Origin: Diogma glabrata
Taxonomy: Eukaryota > Arthropoda > Insecta > Diptera > Cylindrotomidae
Assembly: GCA_963693315.1 (NCBI GenBank)
Contig: OY856186.1
Location: 234,370,046 to 234,434,045 of the forward strand
DNA length: 64,000 nt
Reading direction: 5' to 3'
Under the pieces are notes generated by a model that had not been told where the DNA came from, ran no database searches, and worked only from the letters and a program-made list of their open reading frames with translations. Positions 22,471 through 31,178 of the stretch are shown one piece after another. The first letter of the stretch is position 1; every line of letters starts with the position of its first letter. A program made the position numbers and the translations under genes.

Positions 22471-22631
22471 TCAATTTATATTTCAATGTTTAACTTTAAT
22501 TTGATTTGAATTTATAACTAACAACAAATCCAAACAAAAAATAAAACACAGTTAGAAATTTTAATATTGAAAAAATTTGATTATAACTTGATAATTTGAT
22601 GTTTACTTCGCAAACACCGAATATCGAATCC

Positions 22632-22644
22632 TCTAAAAACTATA
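22632..22644. repeat. LINE target-site duplication, 5' side copy
   Basis: TCTAAAAACTATA, identical to 16867-16879; marks the 5' end of the minus-strand LINE. Confidence 0.9.
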
Positions 22645-22694
22645 TTATTCTCGTAACGTTTTTATCCATTTTCTTATAAAAATAAGCACAGGAG

Positions 22695-22721
22695 AAAAAA
22701 AAAAAAAAAAAAAAAAAAAAA
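22695..22721. repeat. A27 homopolymer
   Basis: An uninterrupted run of 27 A on the plus strand just outside the LINE's 5' end. It is on the wrong side and strand to be the LINE tail; it could be the tail of a short plus-strand retrocopy or a simple repeat. Confidence 0.7.
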
Positions 22722-23200
22722 TTGTTCCTCAACTGTTTTTATTTATTTTTCAAATATTAAATATTTATGTGAAATGAAACGAAGGAAATTGAGATATAAT
22801 TTAATTTATATATGAAATTTAATTTGGTTTATCGTAATTCAAATAAGCTAAAATTATTGACGATCGGCAAGGCGAAGTACTGGGTTTTCACAGCATACTA
22901 AAAACAAATATTTTAATAGTACATTATGATGCTAGGACGTAAAGCTAAAGATTTTGGACGGATGTGGAGTTTGCAAATCGAGGCGCTAGCCGAGATTTGC
23001 ACCCACATTAAGTCCAAAATAGCTTACGTCCGTGCATCATATACTATTTTTTATTCGCCGCAAGCAAAATATTTTAAGAAAAGTTGTTTATTCTAAATTA
23101 AAATTATAAATTTTCATAAATTTTAAAATAAAAATTTGTGGAACAAGTAACCTTTGAAAAAATATTTATTATTTTTTCCAAATTCTATGACAACAAATGA

Positions 23201-23370
23201 TAACAACTATTTTAATTGGATAATGAAATTTTGAATTTGCGGGTTGCTTTGATAAAAAAATTTATTTTTCATAGAATTTAAACAAATACAAATGCTTTTT
23301 ACTTTTTTGGACGTAGCTATGACGACAAAATAAATAGTTGAAAAGTGATACTTTAAAGCCGCAAATCACA
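23201..23370 (-). mobile_element. Helentron-like copy A, right continuation
   Basis: Resumes with TAACAACTATTTTAATTGG and follows the unit at 15556-15720 (GAATTTGCGGGTTGCTTTG, GGACGTAGCTATGAC). Its outer end is unclear; the family match fades at about 23370. Confidence 0.65.
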
Positions 23371-23744
23371 GTAATAAAGTAACACTTTAATATATAGGCG
23401 AATAAAAACCTATTGTTTTATTTTTATACCTCTCAGGAAAATATACACTCAGAGTATCTATGGATATAAGCACCTTTCAAAAATGTAATGTAGAAAACAA
23501 CTGATGAAAATCTGCTTCTTGACTCTTGAGTCAGATGGGAAGGCAAGAATTGTAACTAGGGTTACGATTGACTAACGTAATTACTAATTAGTATTGAGAT
23601 TTGAGAGTATCGAGAGGTAGCAGTTTACTATCTTTAATTTATTGCAGAAAAGTTTTTCAGTTAGGAAATATGTTATTTTCACATTGAGTTAAATAAGCTA
23701 ATTGTGCTTTTTGCCGTTTAAATTCGCTAACAGCGAAGTAAATT

Positions 23745-24010
23745 ATTGCAATCTTATGTGCTTTTCTTTTTGTCCAGAGCAAAAAGAGTGATTTTCCTTA
23801 CATAAAATATGTAAAAATCAGGGTTTACAATTTTATTTTATTTGAGCACTCATTTTACTCTTCAAAATAAAATTCATAAATTAAAATGTTTATAATTTCA
23901 ATATCGTTCTTCCTCGAAAAGTAAAATCTTTAGTTTTTTCGATTTCTCGGAGTTTTTTTATTTATTTATTTTTCTTTTCTTTCAACTCATTTGCAAAAGA
24001 AGAAAAATAG
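23745..24010. repeat. Dispersed repeat, copy 1
   Basis: A diverged direct match of about 260 bp to 26990-27245, with shared pieces such as TTACAATTTTATTTTATT, TTAAAATGTTTATAAT, and CATTTGCAAAAGAAGAAAA. Type unknown. Confidence 0.65.
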
Positions 24011-24726
24011 TACCTTTTCGTTATCATTTTTATAACAATACTTGCAAAATTGAACAAAACCTTGACACAAATTATTTATTTTTTACGTTTGAAAGCATCA
24101 ATTTTGAAGAGAAAAATAAATCTGTATTTTGTAAGAAAACATTATTTTCAATTTTTTCAGATCAAAAAAGATTAATATTTTTTTGTAGCACATGCACAAA
24201 AAATATTCAATTTTGTACTAGAATAGAATAAAAGAAAAATCTAATTTTCTGCACATATGACCACAAAATATTTTGTATGCCTAGCACGCACGCCGTTTGA
24301 ACGTGATTTGTAGTTAAATCTATTCTAAATATAACATTTTTATAGCATTAAAATATCAAAATAATAATTTAAATAACTTACCATATAGTAAAACAACTTA
24401 AACACAACCCAAACTCATTTGAATTGCAAGAAAAAACAATTATTTTGGGTTTTCAAAAAAACCAGTTGTCAAAATTGTAAACAGCTGTTAGTTGGATTAC
24501 TATATTTTTATAAATCCGTTGTTGGATTGTTATGTTTATTTTTTAAATGTTAACAGTTTAGTACAATTTAGAAGCGAGCTAGTATAATTTACAACTATTA
24601 CAACGAAGATGGCGCACTTTAATTATTTAAATATCTTAAATTTGTTTATAACTTTGTTAAATAAATGAATAAATTAACAATTAAATAAATATTTATAAAT
24701 TTTATGCATTCGTTAAAAAAAATAGT

Positions 24727-24813
24727 GTGTATTACTAGTGCGAATGCGTTTTCCAAACGCGAGAAATTGTAACTAACTCTTGTTTAGAAAACGCATTCGC
24801 ACTAGTAATACAA
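24727..24813. repeat. Perfect short palindrome (MITE-like hairpin)
   Basis: Arms ATTACTAGTGCGAATGCGTT (24731 on) and its complement ending at 24809, 23 perfect base pairs plus a short extension, around a 24-bp loop. Outer CACAATAGT-like pieces may also pair. Looks like a tiny foldback. Confidence 0.8.
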
Positions 24814-25959
24814 TCAACTATTGTGCAAAGAGAAAATAAGTCAAAATGCAAAAATAAATAATATAATATGAAAGCTGTTTTTTGGCTCTTAGATTACTTT
24901 TTTGTGTTAAAAAGCAAAATCCTCTATATTTTAAAGCCTGATTGTATGCAAAAAATAATGAACCATGCAAAAAAATGGATTAGTGTTTTGATTAAATTTT
25001 TAAAAAAATTTTTATACGGAGTTTTAAATATCAAAATTTTTTGCGCTAAATTTTTAATAAAAAATTTTATATTGAGTTTTATATTTCAAAATGGAGCTAT
25101 AATCTCACGATTTTACTGTGTTAAAAAAACGGGCTCACGATTTGCTGTGCTTCTTTTAATCGGTTTTTGTCGTTCCTCTTCAAACGAGTTAAATTTTAGT
25201 ATTTAAAATAAAATATTAAATCACAATGTAATTCAGACTAATTCACAGGGGGCTATTTTAACACAACATAAATCGCATTTATAAATTCAAAAAATAATCT
25301 AATAAATCTAACGCTTATTTGTCACATTATAATCCTTGAAATAAATCTTATTTTATATCAAATTATAATTTTCTTGTTTGCAGTAATGCCAATTTATATT
25401 CGTATGCAAATGAAATAATAAACTACATTATCAACACTATAATAAAAATATATATCTTGTGAAATGTTTTAAATTTGCATATTCACAATATAACTCATAC
25501 GACGATGGTATATTTATTATTTAGTTTAAAACATCTAGAAGATTGATCTGCTGAAATAAACAGTACAATACTTTCTCCAGTATTTTATAATTTATTGTAA
25601 AGAATAGTACATGTTTTGCAGTCCAATTTCCAACCTTTTGCAAATCAAATTGAACTTTGAAAACCACAATAAACTTGTCAATAATATAGATGATGTGTTT
25701 ACGTATATGTTCTGCTACGTTACTTACGTTTATTAAATTTACTACGTTTTCCCCTAGGTAAGTTGTGAACAATACTAGTTTGGTGTAACATAATTCGGAT
25801 GTCACAATATTGTATACAATAGTTCGATTTGACTGAAACAACTGAATAATTTGAAAAATTGTATTCAATTTTTAATTAATTATTCATTTCTCCGCATTAA
25901 ACATTTCTCCGCATGGAGGGGAGGGATCAGTTCTTATTGTTTTGTAAATTTAAAAAGAA

Positions 25960-26760
25960 ATTTTTTTTTTACTTGATCTACGGGTGTGACAACCCCGCGT
26001 ACTCCAGTCCCTGCTATTGACATACGAGCTAACGTGAGATATCACATACCTCTGGCAATAGCAGTGAGGTATCACTAGCCAAGGTGTCATCTTAGGGGTG
26101 GTGGCGGATGAACTGTATTCAGTCAACGGCAGCACCCTCAATCTTAGCTGTGAAATAACCATTGATGATGAGACGCTATTGCTTCCTCGAAAAAAAAGCC
26201 TTCATATAACTATGTGTGGACTTTTATTATTAAGAAAGAGGAATATGTAACCGGCTGGATTATTGGCAACTACATTTTTGTTTTGTTTCAGCAGATTTTT
26301 GTCAAAATTTGCTATTTACTTCTTAATTTACTTTTATTTTCTCTATTCTATCATAAAATATTGGCCTATGTCATATTTTGTCAGTGATAGGATTTATTGT
26401 TTAGTTATCCATTTTTTAATCAAAAATATAAAAAAACAAAAAAAAAGTAAGATTTACGTCCATCAACACCTTTGACGTATGTTGTTGTGGGACCTTGGTC
26501 TTAAAAGGTTTTTATGTGTTATTGTGATTGTGACACACATTGTAATTCCTACTACACAACACATTTTATTTAAAAAAAAATTGCTGTTGTTTTTTTCAGT
26601 TATTTCTGTCAAATCGAACGCACCAAATATCAAACAAGTTCCAAAATGCACATTTTTCTGACGGTAACTATGTCTTCGAATAAACCTTTTCTGGTTAATG
26701 GAATGCATATAGTATTCCGAATGCATATATGCCAGATTCAATAAAAAATAAATTCGATTA
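25960..26760. repeat. Dispersed repeat related to 37290-37880
   Basis: The block GTGACAACCCCGCGTACTCC to GATGATGAGACGCTATT (25985-26175) matches 37305-37505, and part of it recurs at 63449-63540. A second shared block, with TGGGACCTTGGTCTTAAAAG and TGTAATTCCTACTACACAAC (26488-26570), matches 37803-37875. In the other copy the second block lies just ahead of a Helitron helicase relic, so the family may be Helitron-related. No coding region is seen here. Confidence 0.6.
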
Positions 26761-26989
26761 CTACAACCCCTTTTGACTTTTGTGACAACGAATCTTATTC
26801 GGCTGTTGGGTCTTCATATTTTATTTTTGAAGATAAAATAACCGAATTTGAGGCTCTTGTGACAGAGAACCTTGTGCTGCTAGTAACCAGGCTGTAGAAA
26901 CCGAATTATTTCTTTCAGTTTTTATGATAGTATTATGTATCAATTACACTTGTGTATACAAATATTTGACGAAAAAGTATTAATTTTGT

Positions 26990-27245
26990 TTTTTTCTTTT
27001 AAGGATTATATTTTTATCAGAGCTTACAATTTTATTTTATTCGAGTGCTCATTTCACTCCTAAAAATATTATTTATAATTTAAAATGTTTATAATCTCAA
27101 CATCTCTCTACCTGATAGGAGCGATATTTTAGTTTTTCGATTTCGCTTCTAAATAGTTTTTATTTAATTTATTTTATATAACTTTTTTTTCATCCATTTG
27201 CAAAAGAAGAAAATTAGTACCTCTTCGTCATCCTCATTATTTATG
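26990..27245. repeat. Dispersed repeat, copy 2
   Basis: Direct counterpart of 23745-24010, diverged with small indels. Confidence 0.65.
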
Positions 27246-28014
27246 TTTTAAGAGGCTACGAAAAGTTACAATTTTTTTTCTAATTTTCAATTTCCATAAG
27301 ATTCCCGTCCAAGTTGATCTTAATTAGTTTTCAAATGATTGATTGTTTATTACCCGCCTTTATTGTAATTAATTTTACTGTTTATTATTAGGTATCTTTA
27401 TTGTAATTAGGTTGATTGTTACTGTTTTATTGATACTGTTTAAAATGTATATAAAGTTCTGGTAAAATTATTTTTAGATTCTAATCACCTGAAGATGCTA
27501 TAAGCGAAAGTACTATAAATAAAAATTATTGTGGAATAAAATTAAATAGTCTAAAGTTTTTTAATTATTAAAATGCAATTCCACCAAGAAATCACAGTAG
27601 AAAGTGTAAATTTTATTATATATTTTTTTGGTAGAAAATCTTATAACTAATAACGTAGTTTAAAGTAAGAATGAATAATATATTACATTGAAAAAAGTCC
27701 AATTACTTCGTTACTTACTTGAGTTTAATTATTCTCAAAAATCTCCAATAAATTTAAAATTCCCTTAATGTAGTCTAATATAAATACACATAGGACTACT
27801 AATTGACCAAGTTTCAGTCATTGATTTCACATTGATTGTAAACAAAAAATGACTATACAATCGTGACTTAGGATGTTAATTAGAATCGAAATATTCTCCA
27901 TTCTATGAATTCACACCAAGTATTGTCTAGAAATTTAATGCAAAAAATCCCATATAACGTAAAACATTTCCAAAATAGTGAGTCTAATGACAGTGGAAAA
28001 ATTCAACTTAAGTA
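27246..28014. other. Spacer with one flank repeat
   Basis: No gene recognised. 27687-27755 (around CCAATTACTTCGTTACTTAC) matches 29824-29895 in direct orientation, on the far side of the foldback that follows. Confidence 0.5.
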
Positions 28015-29650
28015 ATAGGCGAGAAAATAAAGACCACAAAAATAGGCCAAACCTAAGCAAATTTGCAGAGTAAGATGGATCGAGATGCGGTTTTTTGCAT
28101 TCGATTCAGGAAGCCGTCAGGAAAGTTTGTGAGCCTAGCCACTTTTCGGCAAAAAACCTCTGGAGTACCTAGGGACCAGGGCGGATTATATACACCTAAT
28201 CTCCTTGAACTTTCCTTATACTCGGGGGTTTTTGAGGTCGCTGAACACGAATATGATGTCGGCGATGACCCTCGGCGGACCCAGAGCGGGCATGTGTAAC
28301 TCATCTCCTGGAACTTTACATTAATCCAGCTCGAAATTGATCGAAACTCGTTGCTGGGGGGGTTTTGGGGCCGCTGAACACGAATATGATGTCTGCGATA
28401 ACCTTTGGGCCAGGGCGGGTTATATACACCTCATCTTCTGGAACTTTCCATAAATACAGCTCGAAATTGATTGAAGCTCGTTACTCGGGGGTTTTTGCGG
28501 TCGCTGAACACAAATATGATGTGGACGATGACTCTCGGAGTACCTAGGGCCCAGGGTGGGTATGTCTAACTCATCTCCTGGAACTTTCCATTAATTTAGC
28601 TCGAAATTGATCGAAGCTCATTATTCGGGGCTTTTTTGGGTCGCTGAATACGAATATGATGTCTGCGATGACCCTGGGAATACATAGGAGCCAGGGCAAG
28701 TTATATACACCTCATCTCCTGGAACACGCATGCAAAACAGACTGTGGCAATTCTTGTGGATGCCGAAAGCACGGATTAGCTTGCAATATTGCATGTAAAA
28801 ATTGTGCAGGGTCAAACTGCACGAACATGGAAAAATTTACGGAATCACAATCTTCAGAAAATCTGGACGAACATTTTCTGGATGAAGAAAATAAGTGCAC
28901 GAGCTTCGAAGAAAATGAATAAATTGTGTAAATCGAAATAAATAAAACATTTGTATTATAAAGACTTTACGGGTTTTATTCGTTTATTATATTCGTCGAA
29001 TAAATAAGATATAAATATATAAGATTGTAACAAACAGATGGAAACTCTTTACTCCAGGATTTTTAAGGTCACTGAAGTTCGAGCCCTAGGTACTCCGGGG
29101 GTCATCATCGACATAATATTTGTGTTCAGCGGTCCCAAAACCCCCCGAGTAACGAGCTTCGATCAATTTCGAGCTGTATTTATGGAAAGTTCCAGAAGAT
29201 GAGGTGTATATAAAGTCCCTGGCCCCTAGGTACACTGAAGGTTATCGCAGACATCATATTTGTGTTCAGCGGCCCCAAAACCCCCAGTATCGAGCTTCCA
29301 TCAATTTCGAGCTGAATTAATGGAAAGTTCCAGGAGATGAGTTAGACATACCCGCACTGAGACCTAGGTACTCCGAGGATCATCGCCGACATCATATTTG
29401 TGTGCAGCGACCCCAAAAACCCCTGAGTAACGAGCTTCGATCAATTTCGAGCTGAATTTATGGAAAGTTCAAGGAGATTAGGTGTATATAATCCGCCCTG
29501 GCCCCTGGGTACTCCAGAGGTTTTTTGCCGAAAAGTGGCTATGTTCACAAACTTTCCTGACGGCTTTCTGAATCAAATGCAAAAAACTGCGTCTCGATCC
29601 ATCTTACTCTGCCAATTTGCTTAGGCTTAGTGCTTTATTTCCTCGTCTAT
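28015..29650. mobile_element. Foldback element with tandem-repeat arms
   Basis: Left arm 28015-28724 and right arm 29037-29650 are inverted copies. Both start with ATAGRCGAGRAAATAAAG-type ends, then GCAGAGTAAGATGGATCGAG, GCCGTCAGGAAAGTTTGTGA and a tandem unit of about 134 bp: roughly four units on the left and three on the right. Units share GAACACGAATATGATGTC, AGCTCGAAATTGATCGAA and CATCTCCTGGAACTTTCC. The arms are much GC-richer than the surroundings. The centre (28725-29036) is unrelated and carries a coding-like fragment. No transposase is seen. Tandem-unit inverted arms are the hallmark of FB-type foldback elements. Confidence 0.88.
28725..28922 (+). pseudogene. Cysteine-rich coding fragment captured in the foldback centre
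   Basis: The frame entering from the repeat reads CKTDCGNSCGCRKHGLACN then IACKNCAGSNCTN and an acidic, Ser-rich tail ending in a stop at 28920-28922, followed by AATAAA signals near 28939. The C-X3-C-X3-C-X-C-RK-X-GL-X-C spacing resembles the short cysteine-rich carboxyl ends seen on many uncharacterised insect proteins (RCGCRKAGLKC type); I know no function for it. The open frame starts with residues encoded by the tandem repeat, so its ATG is not meaningful. It has higher GC and sensible codon use, a clear stop and poly(A) signals, so it may be the last exon of a host or element gene picked up by the foldback, or the element's own gene remnant. Confidence 0.5.
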
Positions 29651-29698
29651 AAAATAAATAAGTGATGAAGAGATTTCAACTTCGAAATTTTCATAGCC

Positions 29699-29780
29699 TA
29701 AACGGCGTAATCAATAGCGTGTCTGCCTAAGGATTCGAAGCCGGCACTGAGGAGGAAGGTTCGAATTCATCCGAAAAACG
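29699..29780 (+). repeat. tRNA-derived SINE-like head
   Basis: AAACGGCGTAATCAATAGCG resembles an A box (TGGCNNAGTNGGT type) and GGTTCGAATTC, about 50 bp on, matches the B box. The intervening sequence can be read as a degenerate anticodon arm. It does not fold as a proper tRNA at the acceptor stem. A run of T follows at about 29796, which could end pol III transcription. Confidence 0.5.
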
Positions 29781-29954
29781 GAAAAAGTGGAGTTTTTTTT
29801 TCTGAAAAACTTCCAACCATACCTTTGATTTGAAAAAATTCCAATTACTTCTTTACTTACGTGAGTTTAATTGATCTCAAAAATCCCTAATATATTACAT
29901 TGTATTATTTCTAATCATGTAGTGGTATGTATATCAAGAAAATAAAACCCAAAA

Positions 29955-30250
29955 TATAAAGGAAATCCAAAAATTATAATAAAATCAAAAATTTAAACTT
30001 TTTTTTAAAATTCTAAAAATATTCCAGAAATTATTACAAAATCAAAAATTAAAATTTATTCAAAAAATTCTAGATTATTGCAAAAATTATAAAAAAATCA
30101 AAAATACAAACTTTTTTCAAAATTCTAAAAATATTTCAAAAATTGAAACTTTTTCAAAATTTTAAAAATATTCCGAAAATTCGAACTTTTTTCCAAAATA
30201 TTGCAAAATTATAACAAAATCAAAAAAAAAACTTTTTTCAAAATCCCAAA
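29955..30250 (-). mobile_element. Helentron-like A-rich subrepeat fragment
   Basis: Units of CCAAAAATTATAATAAAATC and AACTTTTTTCAAAATTCTAAA as in 14230-14540, 34330-34800 and 47150-47520. Neither family end is present; a foldback begins at its right edge. Confidence 0.6.
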
Positions 30251-30251
30251 A

Positions 30252-31178
30252 ATTATAGGCAAGAAACATGAAATCAGTCAATAACATGCAATTCTGGAAA
30301 TGAGGTTTTAATTTTGTATATTTAGGTATTGGAATTCGTTGACATCTATAAAAAAAAATTTCTGCGTTCTTAGTTTTTTTTTAACCCAGTCTTAAGATAC
30401 AGGGGGACGAAAAATCAAAAAATTGCTCGACCGTGGTGTATTAAATTGGCTCTACAGTAAAAACTACCGAGCTTTAATGTTATATATATAGCTCAAAATG
30501 TAGGTAGTAAACAGAGCTAATCAAAGTTAAACGCCTTATGAACTTTTTACCTGTAATGAACATAAACAATAAAATAATTAAAATAACAAAACCGATACTT
30601 ACTTTGACAACAAAGACACATAAAAAGGTTGGATGGCCAGTTTCAAGACGCAAGTCGTCGTTTAACCGTTTTTAAATTCTGAATCACATTACAAGAATAT
30701 TAATTAAAACAAAACAAAAAATATTCTTCTGCTGAACATTTTAAAAATGTTAGTAACATTTGACCTTTAATATGTTAAAAAATCAAAAATTTTAAAAATG
30801 CACATTTCTAGAACATCGATTTTGAATTTTTTACCGTTATTTTTCTAAGAGAAAATGTTCAAGGTCATATAATGTGAATTACTATTTTCATTAGATCTGT
30901 TTACTACCTACATTTTGAGCTATATAACATTAAAATCAGTTCGGTAGTTTTTACTGTAGATCCATTTCAATACACCAGAGTCGAGCAATTTTTTTTGATT
31001 TTTCGTCACCCTGTATCTTAAGACAGGGTTAAAAAAAATAAAACTAAAAACGCAGAAATTTTTTTTATTGATTTCAACGAATTCCAATACCTACAAAATT
31101 ACAATATACAAAATTAAAACCTCATATCTAAAATTGCATGTTTTTGGCTGATTTCACGTGTTTTTTGCCTAATATTAA
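30252..31178. mobile_element. 0.9-kb foldback element
   Basis: Inverted arms of about 260 bp: 30254-30515 and 30905-31176. Ends are AGGCAAGAAACATGAAATCA and its diverged complement. Arms share ATGAGGTTTTAATTTTGTA, AACCCAGTCTTAAGATACAG and CAAAATGTAGGTAGTAAACA. The loop (about 30520-30900) contains no gene. Target duplication not clear. Confidence 0.8.

Larger units (their letters stand above)
16880..22631 (-). mobile_element. Full-length jockey-clade LINE, split by a foldback element
   Basis: A minus-strand LINE with 5' leader, ORF1 (gag), overlapping ORF2 (endonuclease-reverse transcriptase), a 3' UTR with an AATAAA-type signal, and a short ATT-repeat end in place of poly(A). It is bounded by an exact 13-bp duplication TCTAAAAACTATA at 16867-16879 and 22632-22644, which fixes both ends. 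Without the 1.4-kb foldback at 19668-21091 it is about 4.3 kb, normal for the jockey clade. Both ORFs are otherwise open, so the copy was probably active shortly before it was interrupted. Confidence 0.92.
15795..23200. mobile_element. TA-flanked long-TIR DNA element carrying later insertions
   Basis: Terminal inverted repeats of about 280 bp, beginning TCATTTGTTGTCATAG at 15795 and ending with the complement at 23200. They include a strongly matching block with ATTATGATGCTAGGACGTAA at 16055 and 22922. The flanks are TA (15793-15794) and TA (23201-23202); comparison with the intact unit at 15558 shows that removing the element and one TA restores the target, so the dinucleotide is a true duplication, as for Tc1/mariner-type integration. 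No transposase frame of its own is visible. Its original core is small (about 16076-16151, 16853-16866 and 22645-22920); the rest is later insertions. Confidence 0.8.
23371..25958. other. AT-rich stretch with small repeats
   Basis: No gene recognised. The 112-codon open frame at 24868-25206 is Phe/Lys-rich and looks like chance. The stretch contains the repeat block at 23745-24010 and the palindrome at 24727-24813, listed separately. Confidence 0.45.

Noticed and set aside
22695..22721. A27 run as the tail of the jockey LINE
   Set aside because: It lies outside the LINE's 5' target duplication and on the opposite strand sense; the LINE ends at 16880 in an ATT repeat.
24868..25206. 112-codon open frame
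   Set aside because: Phe/Lys/Leu-rich and explained by AT composition; no domain, no exon signals.
28063..28299. 78-codon frame in the foldback arm
   Set aside because: Lies in tandem inverted repeats; the complementary frame on the other strand is equally open and no motif is seen.
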